A stretch of DNA of 64,000 nucleotides, taken from assembly GCF_029892095.1 (NCBI RefSeq), contig NZ_JARZAE010000004.1, positions 7,192,001 to 7,256,000 on the forward strand, read 5' to 3'. The translations under genes and the position numbers were made by a program. The DNA comes from Kitasatospora sp. MAP12-44 (GTDB lineage Bacteria; Actinomycetota; Actinomycetes; Streptomycetales; Streptomycetaceae). Shown here piece after piece: positions 29,300 through 38,377 of the stretch. The first letter of the stretch is position 1. The number at the start of each line of letters is the position of its first letter. Under the pieces are notes generated by a model that was not told where the DNA came from, did not search any database, and saw only the letters and a program-made list of their open reading frames with translations.

Positions 29300-30130
29300 A
29301 TGAGATCCACGGGGAAGATGGTCCGGCTGTCCCGGCTGCTGCCGGGCGGACGCACGGTGATGGTGCCCTTCGACGACGCGCTGATCAACGGCCCGTACGA
29401 CGGACTGAGTGACACGGTTGCCAAGCTGCGCGAGGTTGAACTCGGAGGCGCGGACGCTGTACTGGGCTTCCGTCAGCTGCACACCACGTACACGGGGCGC
29501 GGAGTGCTGTTGCCGTTCGTGGCGAACCTGACCGCGAGCACGGTGCTCGGCGCGCATACGCGCAAGATCGTCGTCGGCTCGGTGGAGCGGGCACTTCGAC
29601 AGGGCTGTGACGGGGTGGCGGCGCATGTCAACGTGTCCTCCATTCACGAGCCGGAGATGCTGGCAGCGCTCGGGCGGATCGCGGAGTCTTGCGAGGAGCA
29701 CGAGCTGCCGCTGTTGGCCATCATGTACCCGCGCCGGGAGGGCGAGGGTGGCGACGACAACTACCTGGACTGGAAGGAGCGGGACCGCGCGGCATACGCC
29801 GACCTGGTGCGGCACGCGGTGCGGATCGCGGTGGAGTTGGGCGCGGACGTGGTCAAGACGCAGTACACCGGTGATCCGGAAAGCTTCGCCACGGTCGTCA
29901 CGGCGTCCCTGGGGACGCCGATCGTCATCGCGGGCGGCCCGCGCACCCCGCTCCTGCAGGCGCTGGAGAACGCGCACGGCGCCGTCTCGGCCGGGGCCGC
30001 GGGGGTGTGCTTCGGGCGGCAGACCTACAATCGCCATGACGTCCCCGGCTTCGTGCGGCTACTGCGGGCCGTGGTCCGCGACGGGCGTCATCCGGCCGAG
30101 CTGCTTGCCCCGGCCGAGGCCACGGCGTGA
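29300..30130 (+). CDS. Class I aldolase (DhnA/Fba class I, ADH-synthase-like)
   Basis: The 276-residue TIM barrel belongs to the DhnA-type class I aldolases, which include archaeal Fba and the enzymes making amino-dideoxy-heptulosonates (ADH synthase, GriI in 3,4-AHBA synthesis). Catalytic residues are visible: Asp 25 in VPFDDALINGP, Tyr 143 in IMYPRR and Schiff-base Lys 186 in VVKTQYTGD. A phosphate-binding end, AGGPRT and later SAGAAGVCFGR, is present. ATG 29300 is preceded by GGGAGGGGA. It overlaps the EamA gene by 4 bases. No GriH-type partner is beside it, so the product is uncertain. Confidence 0.82.
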   Translation: MRSTGKMVRLSRLLPGGRTVMVPFDDALINGPYDGLSDTVAKLREVELGGADAVLGFRQLHTTYTGRGVLLPFVANLTASTVLGAHTRKIVVGSVERALRQGCDGVAAHVNVSSIHEPEMLAALGRIAESCEEHELPLLAIMYPRREGEGGDDNYLDWKERDRAAYADLVRHAVRIAVELGADVVKTQYTGDPESFATVVTASLGTPIVIAGGPRTPLLQALENAHGAVSAGAAGVCFGRQTYNRHDVPGFVRLLRAVVRDGRHPAELLAPAEATA

Positions 30131-31023
30131 GGACCATGCCACCCGCCCTCATGGCCTGGGTGCCGGCCGCCGGGACGGCCCTGGTGGCGGCATTGTGGGG
30201 CACCAGCGGAGTGCTGGTGCGCGAGGTCCAACTGCCTGCGGCAGCAATCGCCTGCGGGCGGGCGTTGACCGGGGCGCTGGCGCTCGGCGCCTGGCAGTTG
30301 ACGCCCAGGGCGCGGCAGGAGCGGCTCGCACAGGCGGTTCCGCGCGGGGCGGCCGGGTCGCTTGTCCTGTCGGGGGCGCTGCTGGCGGTGCACTGGCTGA
30401 CCTTCGTCATGGCGTTGCAGCGCTTTCCGATCGGGACCGTGCTGCTGGGCATCTACCTGGCCCCTCTGCTGGTGGCCGCCGCCGCCCGCCCGGCGCTGGG
30501 TGAGCGGGTGTCCGGGCGGCAGTGGGGCGCCTTGGCGCTCGCCGTCGCCGGATGCTCGCTGATCCTCCACCCGCGCGCGGGCGTCGGCTGGTCGGGCATC
30601 GGGTTGATCGCGTTCTCCGCCCTGGCCTATGCAGGATCCATTCTGGCCAGCAAGCATGCACTCGCCAGTGTCCCGCCGACGCAGGTGACGCTCGTTCAGC
30701 TTGGCGTGGTCGCCTTGCTGCTCTCTCCCGTCGCGATCTGGCGCACAAGCGTCCTCAGTGCGCGCGACCTTGGTGTGATCGTGGCCCTGGGCGTGCTCTA
30801 CAGCGCCGCCGCCCAGCTGGCCTATCTCACCTTTCTGCGCCGGCTGTCGGTGACCACTTCCAGCATTCTGCTGTTCATGGAACCGGTGTCGGCGCTGGTC
30901 AGCGGCTGGGCGCTGCTGGGCGAGCGGCCGGGTGGCGCAACCTGGGCGGGGGCGGCACTGGTGCTGGCCGCCGGGGCAGCCGCCGCGCAGGCGGGCAAGA
31001 TGCCTGAGATACCGGGGAGTTGA
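30127..31023 (+). CDS. EamA/DMT-family transporter
   Basis: The 298-residue protein has about ten hydrophobic helices in two EamA repeats: the first starts ALVAALWGTSGVLVREVQLP, the second GLIAFSALAYAGSILASKHA. Members export metabolites or amino acids across the cytoplasmic membrane. GTG 30127 overlaps the aldolase stop (GTGA), so the two are coupled, suggesting it moves the product or substrate of that pathway. The SDR gene follows after 66 bases. Confidence 0.88.
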   Translation: MRTMPPALMAWVPAAGTALVAALWGTSGVLVREVQLPAAAIACGRALTGALALGAWQLTPRARQERLAQAVPRGAAGSLVLSGALLAVHWLTFVMALQRFPIGTVLLGIYLAPLLVAAAARPALGERVSGRQWGALALAVAGCSLILHPRAGVGWSGIGLIAFSALAYAGSILASKHALASVPPTQVTLVQLGVVALLLSPVAIWRTSVLSARDLGVIVALGVLYSAAAQLAYLTFLRRLSVTTSSILLFMEPVSALVSGWALLGERPGGATWAGAALVLAAGAAAAQAGKMPEIPGS

Positions 31024-31089
31024 GTGATCAAACGGCTACAGTGTGCGTTACGCACTCTCGCGTCGATTCCGAGCCGAAAAGGACAGGGC

Positions 31090-31839
31090 ATGGCACTGGA
31101 CGGTCAGGTCGCGGTCATCACGGGTTCCTCGCGGGGGATCGGCCGGGCCGTCGCCCTGGCCTTCGCCGAACGCGGCGCACAGGTCGTGGTCAACTCCCAC
31201 AGCGACACCGCCGGCGGCGAGGAGCTGGCTGCGTCGATCTGCGCCCGTGGTGGCCAGGCCCTGTACGTTCAGGGCGACGTGGCCGATCCCGCCGACGTCG
31301 AGCGCCTGTTCACCAGCGCTGAGGCCGCCTACGGTCGCGTCGACGTCCTGGTGAACAACGCCGGGCTGACCGAGGGCATGCCGCTCCTGGAGTCCACCCA
31401 GGAGCACTGGCTGCGGATCCTGAACATCAACCTGATGTCCACCGTCCTGTGCTCCATCCGCGCCGCAAAGACCATGACCGCCCAGGGCAGCGGCACCATC
31501 ATCAACACCTCCTCCATCCGCGGCTTCGACGCCAACGGCCGCGAGGGCGTCATGGCCTACTCGGCAGCCAAGGCCGCCGTGAACAACTTCACCCGCACCC
31601 TCGCCAAGGAGCTCGCACCCACCGTGCGGGTCAACGCAGTCGCCCCCGGCTTCGTCGCCACCTCCTACATGGACCGGGTCACCGACGAGCTCAAGCAGAC
31701 GTGGCTGGAGAACATCCCGCTCAAGGACTTCATCGCCCCCGACGACATCGCGGGCGCCTACGTCTACCTCGCCGAGGCCCCCTACGTCACCGGGACGCTG
31801 TTGACCGCCGATGCCGGTTTCACCCTGGGCCACGGCTGA
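31090..31839 (+). CDS. Short-chain dehydrogenase/reductase
   Basis: This 249-residue classical SDR has the cofactor-binding TGSSRGIGRA at residues ~10-19, NNAG near residue 90, the catalytic Ser in NTSSIRG, and Tyr 157 with Lys 161 in AYSAAKAAV. The C-terminal VTGTLLTADAGFTLG is typical. It starts at ATG 31090 with AGGACAGGG upstream. It follows the aldolase and transporter genes in the same direction and precedes the TIR-NACHT gene by 36 bases, so it likely belongs to one transcript. It resembles FabG-like ketoreductases; substrate unknown. Confidence 0.88.
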   Translation: MALDGQVAVITGSSRGIGRAVALAFAERGAQVVVNSHSDTAGGEELAASICARGGQALYVQGDVADPADVERLFTSAEAAYGRVDVLVNNAGLTEGMPLLESTQEHWLRILNINLMSTVLCSIRAAKTMTAQGSGTIINTSSIRGFDANGREGVMAYSAAKAAVNNFTRTLAKELAPTVRVNAVAPGFVATSYMDRVTDELKQTWLENIPLKDFIAPDDIAGAYVYLAEAPYVTGTLLTADAGFTLGHG

Positions 31840-31875
31840 ACTGTCCGGGAACTTACGCAACATCGGGGGCAGGGC

Positions 31876-34800
31876 ATGTCTGGCGAGCGCATCTTCATCT
31901 CCTACCAGCGCGACTCCGCCGAGGTCGCGGGGCGGCTGCGGGACGCCCTGACCGCGGCCGGGTTCGAGACCTGGCTGGACACCGAGCAGATCCGGCACAC
32001 CGCCCGCTGGCCGCTGGCCATCGACCACGCCCTGCGAGACGCGGACCGCCTGGTCGTGCTGCTCACCGAGCCGGCGATGGCCTCCGCCGAAGTCTTCAAC
32101 GAGTGGTTCTACTTCTACCAGCACCGCAAGCCGCTCCACCTGATCCGCCTGGACGACTGCGACCCGCACTACCAGCTCCTGCCCTTCCAGCGCCTGGAAT
32201 GGAACGCCACCCCGCCCCGGCCCTGGGACGAGCGGATCGCCCAGCTCGTGCGGGAACTTCGTGCCCCCTTCACCTGGCCGGACCGCGACTCGGCTGTGAT
32301 CCACCTGGTCACCAGTCCCTTCGCCCCCAGCCGCTCCCTGCCCGGCGCCCTGGCTGCGCTCGAACACGCCGTCCGCGACCCCGATCGCGCCGTCGTCCTC
32401 AGCGAGGAGCAGCTCCACGAGATCCGCGCGCACAAGCCGCGCCAGCTGCGCGAGTACCTGCTCGCCTGCTACGCGCGCTGGTGTGCACCCCAGTACCAGC
32501 TCGACCGCCGCTTCGTACGCCTGACCCTTGTCGTCGACGAAGGCACCGACACCGCCGACCGCTGGACCGCCTACCCCTCGACTCGCTCCAGCGACGACCT
32601 GCGCGAAGTCCTGCGTGCCTCCGGCGCGTTCGCACACGTGCTGCTCGGCGCGCCCGGCTCGGGCAAGAGCACCCTGCTGCGCCGACTGGAGATGGACGTC
32701 GCCCGCAGCGGCATCGAGAACCCGGCCAACCCGGTCGTCCCGTTCAGCGTGTCGCTGGCCGAGTACGGGCTCAGCGCCACCGAGCCGCCACCCGACCCGC
32801 TGCACTGGCTCTCCCGCCGCTGGAGCACCCGCCATCCCGCCCTGCCCAGCCTGCCCGAGCTCCTCGCCGAGGGCCGCGTCCTGCTGCTCCTGGACGGCCT
32901 GAACGAACTCGCCCACAGCGACCCGTCCGACCTGCGCCGACGCGTGGACGCCTGGCGAGCCTTCCTGTACGAGCACGTCCGCGACATCCCCGGCAATCAG
33001 GCCCTGTTCACCTGCCGCACGCTGGACTACGGCGCGATGCTGAGTAGCAAGGACGTCGGCGTCCCGCACATCCGCCTGGAGCCGATGACCCGCGACCAGG
33101 TCTTCGAGTACCTGCGGCTGCGCCTGCCCGAGCAGGCCGACCTGGTCCAGCAGGCACTCAGCCGCGACCCGCGCGCCTTATCCCTCTACCGCAACCCCTA
33201 CATGCTGCGCCTGCTGATCAACAGGGTCCAGGCGGTCGGCACCGTCCCGATCGGCCGTACCGAAGCCTTCGCCGGCATGGTCCGCGAACTCCTGCGCCGT
33301 GAGATCCTCTCCGGCAACCAGCACCTTCACGACCCCGAGTTGCTCACCGAACGCGAGCGCCGCCTCCTACGCGACGGGGTCACCGACCCGACCTGGCTGC
33401 CCGACCGCGGCCACTTCATCCCCGCGCTCACGCGCCTGGCCTACCAGATGCAGCAAGCCAAACGTGGCGAGGAGAAGGGCGCAGTGGTCGTCGACTACGA
33501 CACCGCCGTCGAACTCCTCAACGGCCTGGCCCGCCTGGCCGATTCGTCCCTGCGGGCTGGCACGGACACCGGCATCCTGGACGACGACGAAGAAGCCATC
33601 CGCTTCTTCCACCAGCTGCTGCAGGAGTTCTTCGCCGCCCGCCAGCTGGCCGCCGTCCCCGACCCGCAGCGCATCACGGTCGAATTCCGCGCCTCGGCGG
33701 TCCAGCCCTCTCTGGAACAGGTCCTGGCCGACCTCGCCCCGGGCGAGCCCCTACCTCCCCTGGCCACCACCGGCTGGGAGGAGACCGCAGTCATGGCCGC
33801 CGCCCTCACCCCGGACCCGGACGGCTACGTACTCCAACTGCTCGCCGCCAACCCGGCGCTGGCCGGACGCTGCCTGGCTGCCCCCGACGTCCGCCTCACC
33901 ACCTCCACTCGCCGCCAGGTCACCCAGGGCCTGATGGACCACCTCGCGGATCCCGGCGTCGACCTGCGCGCCCGCCTTCAGCTCGGCCGCATCCTCGCCA
34001 CCGTGGACGACCCCCGCTACACCCGTCTCACCAGCAGCCACGGCCAGGCACTGCTCCCGCAGTTCGCCACCATCGAGGCCGGGCGCTACCGCGTCGGCGC
34101 CAACGACAGCCCGTACCCGCTGGAACAGCCCGTCCACGAAGTCGAACTGACCCGCTTCGAGCTCGCCCGATGGCCCGTCACCAACGCCGAGTACTCCTAC
34201 TTCATCGACGCCGGCGGCTACCAGGACGACCGCTGGTGGCACAGCACCCACGCCCGCAACTGGCGCGCCGGCCACGGCACCCTCGACCTCATCTCCCGCG
34301 AGTGGGCCAAGAAGCGCGACAGCCTGCGCCGCCGTCCTCACCTGCCCGTCCGGATGCTGCGCGACGGGACCACGACCCTGCACCACGCCGTCAGCATGGT
34401 CAAACTCGCCGCAATGAGCGACCGGGAGATCCGCGATGCCCTCGGCCTGATCTACGGCACCGGCGCGCCCGGGGCGCCCGCGTACTGGCACGACAGCCGC
34501 CTCGCCGACCCCAGCCACCCCGTCGTCGGTGTCTCGGTCTACGAAGCGGAGGCGTACTGTGCGTGGCTCACCGCCGTCACTGGCAGCAGGATCCGCCTGG
34601 CCAGCGAGAACGAGTGGGAAGCCGTCGCAGCCCCCGACGGACGAGTCTTCAGCTACGGCGACACCTTCGACACGTACGCGGCCAACACCTTCGAGCTCCA
34701 CCTACGCACCACCAGCCCGGTGGGCGTCTTCCCCACCGGTGTCTCCGCGCACGGCTGCCACGATCTGACCGGCAACGTCTTCGAGTGGACCGCCAGCCCC

Positions 34801-34977
34801 GCCACCCCATACCCACACGACCCGGCCGCGCGCGGCTCCGACGCCCCCGAAGCCGTGCGAATCTGCCGCGGCGGCTCCTGGCGCCACCACCAGATCCGGG
34901 CCCGCGCCGCCTACCGCGGCCGCGGCCAGTGCTTCGTCCGAAACGACGACCTGAGCTTCCGCCTCGCCCGCGGCTGA
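31876..34977 (+). CDS. TIR-NACHT-FGE(SUMF1) multidomain protein, NLR-like
   Basis: The 1033-residue protein has three parts. Residues 1-~130 form a TIR/TIR_2 domain (RIFISYQRDSAEVAGRLRDA; candidate NADase Glu 76 in FNEWFYFY). Residues ~250-560 are a NACHT-type STAND ATPase: Walker A GAPGSGKST (258-266), Walker B VLLLLDGLNEL (335-345), and a helical arm ending FFHQLLQEFFAARQLAAV, the classic NACHT motif. Residues ~726-1033 form a formylglycine-generating-enzyme-like sulfatase-modifying domain (GRYRVGANDS, GCHDLTGNVFEWTASP, CRGGSWRHHQIRARAAYRGR). Related bacterial TIR/STAND proteins act in phage defence, the C-terminal domain being a sensor. Its job here is inferred. A terminator follows at 35045. 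Confidence 0.9.
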   Translation: MSGERIFISYQRDSAEVAGRLRDALTAAGFETWLDTEQIRHTARWPLAIDHALRDADRLVVLLTEPAMASAEVFNEWFYFYQHRKPLHLIRLDDCDPHYQLLPFQRLEWNATPPRPWDERIAQLVRELRAPFTWPDRDSAVIHLVTSPFAPSRSLPGALAALEHAVRDPDRAVVLSEEQLHEIRAHKPRQLREYLLACYARWCAPQYQLDRRFVRLTLVVDEGTDTADRWTAYPSTRSSDDLREVLRASGAFAHVLLGAPGSGKSTLLRRLEMDVARSGIENPANPVVPFSVSLAEYGLSATEPPPDPLHWLSRRWSTRHPALPSLPELLAEGRVLLLLDGLNELAHSDPSDLRRRVDAWRAFLYEHVRDIPGNQALFTCRTLDYGAMLSSKDVGVPHIRLEPMTRDQVFEYLRLRLPEQADLVQQALSRDPRALSLYRNPYMLRLLINRVQAVGTVPIGRTEAFAGMVRELLRREILSGNQHLHDPELLTERERRLLRDGVTDPTWLPDRGHFIPALTRLAYQMQQAKRGEEKGAVVVDYDTAVELLNGLARLADSSLRAGTDTGILDDDEEAIRFFHQLLQEFFAARQLAAVPDPQRITVEFRASAVQPSLEQVLADLAPGEPLPPLATTGWEETAVMAAALTPDPDGYVLQLLAANPALAGRCLAAPDVRLTTSTRRQVTQGLMDHLADPGVDLRARLQLGRILATVDDPRYTRLTSSHGQALLPQFATIEAGRYRVGANDSPYPLEQPVHEVELTRFELARWPVTNAEYSYFIDAGGYQDDRWWHSTHARNWRAGHGTLDLISREWAKKRDSLRRRPHLPVRMLRDGTTTLHHAVSMVKLAAMSDREIRDALGLIYGTGAPGAPAYWHDSRLADPSHPVVGVSVYEAEAYCAWLTAVTGSRIRLASENEWEAVAAPDGRVFSYGDTFDTYAANTFELHLRTTSPVGVFPTGVSAHGCHDLTGNVFEWTASPATPYPHDPAARGSDAPEAVRICRGGSWRHHQIRARAAYRGRGQCFVRNDDLSFRLARG

Positions 34978-35044
34978 CCTCAAGGTCCCTCCTCTCCCGG
35001 AAGGGCGCATCAACATCGAGGACAGGCTGCTGCTCGCGGTGAAC

Positions 35045-35084
35045 GCCTCCGGGGCTCGGTCTCCACTGACCAAGCCCCGGAGGC
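35045..35084. terminator. Terminator between convergent NACHT and amidohydrolase genes
   Basis: A perfect 12-bp inverted repeat (GCCTCCGGGGCT, 35045-35056, with 35073-35084) and 16-base loop, followed by ACTTTC. It lies 67 bases after the TIR-NACHT-FGE stop. The rest of the 260-base convergent gap shows nothing else. Confidence 0.8.
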
Positions 35085-35238
35085 ACTTTCGGCTCCGCTT
35101 GGACTCCCGCCCCACCGAGCGGCTGTTCCTGATGCTGTCGCGCGGGCGGCAGGACTGCCCGTTCGAGCTCGGTTGACCGGGCCGTTGCAGCAGGTGCTGG
35201 CAGCGGCCCGGGAGCGAGCTGCTGATCCGACATGCTCA

Positions 35239-36441
35239 CTAACGGTCGGCTGCTCCGTTGCCGTATGCACGTCCTCCTGCAATGACGAGGCGTGCGGCGC
35301 GCAGCGCGCTCAGGTCGCGGAGCGGGTCACCGTCGACGACGAGCAGGTCGGCGCGGTAGCCGACGGCGATCCGTCCGGTGTCGGCGTCGATTCCGAGCGC
35401 GCGGGCGGCATCGCTGGTGGCCATGTCGATGACGCGGTCCAGGGAGAGGCCCAGGTGTTCGTAGAGCTCGAGAGCGCCCACGAGGCCGTCGAACACGGAG
35501 CCCGGCACCCCGGCATCCGTTCCAGCCACCAGACGGACCCCTTGCTCGGCCATCCACCGTATCTGGCCAAAGAGTTGCTCGGCCCGCTCTGTCTCGAAGT
35601 ACTCGGCGAAGCGCCGCCAGTTGTGGCTGGCCGCCGGGCACACGTGGATCCCCTTGGCGACGATGTCGGCGACCACGTCGGCGCGCATCTCGAAGCCCCC
35701 GTCGACCATCCAGGTGCAGTGCTCGATGGTGTCCACTCCGGCGGCGACCGCGGCGGCGATACCGTCCGCGCCATGGGCGTGGGCCGCGACGGGCAGACCG
35801 GCCCGGCGGGCCTCCGCCACCACCGCGTGCAGCTCCTCGGTGCTGAACTGGGACTGCCAGGTGGCAGCCCCGCCCTTGGTCAGGCTGCCTCCCGTGGCCA
35901 TCACCTTGATCACGTCGGCGCCGCTCTCGGCGTTGCGCCGCACCCGGTCCCGGATAGCCTCCTCGCCGGACACCTCGCCACCGAGGAACCAGCAGTGTCC
36001 GCCAGGTGGGGTGAGGGGAGCCGTCGCCGCCAGGATCCGCGGACCGGGCAGAACTCCCTCCGCGATCGCGTCACGCAGACGCACCGCGAGGCCACCCCGG
36101 TCACCCAGGTCCCGCACCGTGGTCACACCCGCGGCCAGGGCCTGCTGCGCCCGGCCGGCCATGCCGAGTAGCAGACTCGTGTCGTCTGCCTCCTGCAACG
36201 AAGTAATCGGGTCCGGCCCGGCGTCGAAGGCGAGATGGACGTGGCAGTTGATCAGGCCCGGGAGGACGGTGCCATCCGGGAAGGACGCCCTCCGCACGCC
36301 GTCGGGGGCAACTTGTTCGACCTCGGCGCGCGTCCCGACCGCAGCGATGGAGCCTCCGCTGACAAGTACGGCCCCATCGTCCACGCAGTCGCCGCCAGGG
36401 CCCGTGAGTACCCGTCCGGCCGAGATCAACAGCTCCATCAT
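35239..36441 (-). CDS. Metal-dependent amidohydrolase (imidazolonepropionase/prolidase-like)
   Basis: The 400-residue enzyme is an amidohydrolase-superfamily TIM barrel. Metal ligands are in order: HxH in NCHVHLAFDAG (residues ~66-76), the bridging Lys in DVIKVMATGG, His in VAAHAHG, His in TIEHCTW and the catalytic Asp in VAGTDAGVPG. N- and C-terminal beta-sandwich parts (LLISAGRVLTGPGG and GYRADLLVVDGDPL) are complete. It resembles the Xaa-Pro dipeptidase/imidazolonepropionase subgroup. The start is one of two adjacent Met codons at 36441/36438. It is the last of a minus-strand group with the DUF6545, ImmA/IrrE and XRE genes, after a 214-base gap with no gene that may hold its own promoter. 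Confidence 0.85.
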   Translation of the reverse strand: MMELLISAGRVLTGPGGDCVDDGAVLVSGGSIAAVGTRAEVEQVAPDGVRRASFPDGTVLPGLINCHVHLAFDAGPDPITSLQEADDTSLLLGMAGRAQQALAAGVTTVRDLGDRGGLAVRLRDAIAEGVLPGPRILAATAPLTPPGGHCWFLGGEVSGEEAIRDRVRRNAESGADVIKVMATGGSLTKGGAATWQSQFSTEELHAVVAEARRAGLPVAAHAHGADGIAAAVAAGVDTIEHCTWMVDGGFEMRADVVADIVAKGIHVCPAASHNWRRFAEYFETERAEQLFGQIRWMAEQGVRLVAGTDAGVPGSVFDGLVGALELYEHLGLSLDRVIDMATSDAARALGIDADTGRIAVGYRADLLVVDGDPLRDLSALRAARLVIAGGRAYGNGAADR

Positions 36442-36655
36442 CCGTCTCCTTGATCCAATCGTGTTTGTCTGTCACGACCCGAGTGCCGCCCACAAGCCGA
36501 CGATCCGGCTCTGGCCTGTGGATGCGATGTGCCGGGGGCCAGTCCACCAAGGCGGGGCACCGAACGGCATCGCAGTGGACCGGCCCGCGATCGAGTCGTC
36601 ATCGGCCGTGCGCCTGCGGGCAGGCGTGGGGCTCGCCGGGCACAGCTGCGACGTG

Positions 36656-37783
36656 CTATGCGGATCTCACCGCATCTGCCAGTGCCGCGAGTTGTCGTAC
36701 GTCGGCGTCAAGGTCGTCGCTGTGCGGCATCGCTATCGGAACCGCCGTCGAAGTCGCCGAGCCGCCTGACGCGTAGGTTTGGAGTGCCGTTCGCAGGTGC
36801 TCGGCCAGAGCCGCCGGCGAGGTCTCGCCGACACCGGCGCCGAGGTCTGCGAGGTACGGACTGATGCGCACCAGGCCGTCACGGCACTCGATGACGCGCC
36901 GGTAGTAGCGATGGTGAACGCTTCGAAGGGAAAGGACGTGGTCCCATCGGCTGACGGGTACGCGATTCAGGGCGTCTTCGGGGTACGCCTCGTGCAGCAC
37001 CGTCCAGAGCGGGTGCAGCCGCCGGTAGAGGCGACGATGGTGCCGCCAGATTCGTACCGCGGCGACCCGTGTGGCGAAGCCGGGGTAACTGACGCCGACC
37101 ATGAAGAGTGGGATCGCGAGGACCAGGAGGAGATTCGCGCTCTGGAGTAGCACCGGTGGAGCTGAACCGCCCGACCACCAGAGCATGACGAGGACCGCGC
37201 GGACCGAGCTGGCTGCCACCATGCCCGCCATGCCTGCTGCTGCCAGCCGTAGCCCGGTGGTCAGGGGGCGGGTCGACACCTGGGCATAGCGCCAGGTCCA
37301 GCGCAGTGCCGAGGCGATTGCGTAGATCATGTACAGTCCGGCGACCAGGTAGAAGACGGTGACCTGGGGGACCCGCATGTCCGTTGGCGCGAATAGGAGG
37401 TCCTTGACGCTCTGGGGAGCAGTGAGAGCTGCCAGGGAGATGGCTCCGATGGCAACGACGAGTGGAACTGCCTCCCACCGGGCGCGGATTCGCCCCCGGC
37501 GGCGATCTGACGCCGAGTAGAGGTAGAAGCACATCAGCCAGTAGTAGGCACCGAGGAGCAGGACGTTCTGCAGGAGCTTGGCTGAGCCATGTCCGGCGAC
37601 GTTGTCGAAGGCCCTCGCGCCAGCCGCAAGGCCGAGTGGGAATGCCGCGCCAATACACGCAAGGCACAGCGTGACCGCGCGGAGCGGGTCATCGTGGCGC
37701 GCTTTGACCAGTTGGTACAGCTTCCAGATCAGGGCGACGGCGAAAACCGCACCGGCAAGTGCTGTCACGACGGTCATAGCCAT
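36656..37783 (-). CDS. MAB_1171c/DUF6545-type membrane protein
   Basis: The 375-residue protein has seven or so transmembrane helices in its first ~230 residues (VVTALAGAVFAVALIWKLYQ at the start) and a cytoplasmic C-terminal domain (HRRLYRRLHPLWTVLHEAYP). This architecture matches the actinobacterial family usually labelled MAB_1171c putative transporter or DUF6545. Its start overlaps the end of the ImmA/IrrE gene by 10 bases. The XRE, ImmA/IrrE and DUF6545 genes recur together in streptomycetes, as far as I recall, so it may sense or transmit a membrane signal to the regulator pair. Function unproven. Confidence 0.75.
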   Translation of the reverse strand: MAMTVVTALAGAVFAVALIWKLYQLVKARHDDPLRAVTLCLACIGAAFPLGLAAGARAFDNVAGHGSAKLLQNVLLLGAYYWLMCFYLYSASDRRRGRIRARWEAVPLVVAIGAISLAALTAPQSVKDLLFAPTDMRVPQVTVFYLVAGLYMIYAIASALRWTWRYAQVSTRPLTTGLRLAAAGMAGMVAASSVRAVLVMLWWSGGSAPPVLLQSANLLLVLAIPLFMVGVSYPGFATRVAAVRIWRHHRRLYRRLHPLWTVLHEAYPEDALNRVPVSRWDHVLSLRSVHHRYYRRVIECRDGLVRISPYLADLGAGVGETSPAALAEHLRTALQTYASGGSATSTAVPIAMPHSDDLDADVRQLAALADAVRSA

Positions 37784-38298
37784 CCCTGCCGATCACCCAA
37801 GGCCGTCTGTACCCGCTGTACGGAGGGGTCGTTCGATCTGCGCGGAGTCACGCGGTCGAGTACGGAGGCCCACTCCAGGATGATCGTGGCCACCAGTTCG
37901 GCCTCGCGTTCGTGCTCCTGGTCGTAAGAGGTCCGGCGTAGTGCTCGTCGGACGGCCTCCTGCGAGAGATCGGGCATCATCTCGCGCCAGAACTCGTCGT
38001 CGGTGTCGTCGCTCTGATGATCTGCCAGGATGTGGCCGATCTCGTGCAGGATGATGTGATCCTGGTGGATCTTGCTGGTCTCCTGCTGGTACAGGATGTA
38101 ATCAGCCGACGCAGTGGCAAGCCACACACCGAACGGCCCAGGCACGGGCAACGAGTGGGGCACGAGCCGGATGGGACGTTGACGTTGCTCCCCGAGGAGC
38201 CGGCATAAGACGTCCACCTGCAACGGAGGCTGGATACCCAGGGCCCGCAGCTCACGCTTACAGCGACGCCGCAGCTCCCGCTCCTTCAATCTGCCCAC
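37774..38298 (-). CDS. ImmA/IrrE-family metallopeptidase
   Basis: The 174-residue product carries the zinc-protease motif HEIGH (His 85, Glu 86, His 89), and a downstream Glu-rich helix EHEREAELVATIILEW that supplies the third ligand. ImmA/IrrE proteases typically cleave the XRE repressor encoded next to them, as ImmA does to ImmR in ICEBs1. Here the XRE gene lies 79 bases upstream on the same strand, and DUF6545 overlaps downstream. The proposed target is that XRE protein or a promoter controlled by it; this is inference. Confidence 0.85.
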   Translation of the reverse strand: MGRLKERELRRRCKRELRALGIQPPLQVDVLCRLLGEQRQRPIRLVPHSLPVPGPFGVWLATASADYILYQQETSKIHQDHIILHEIGHILADHQSDDTDDEFWREMMPDLSQEAVRRALRRTSYDQEHEREAELVATIILEWASVLDRVTPRRSNDPSVQRVQTALGDRQGWL

Positions 38299-38377
38299 CC
38301 CTGATCAGATTCGTTGTCGGTTGCCGCCATCGCCAGGCCCCCTCCCGGCGTCCAGCGGCCTGGCCGGTATCGGCCAG

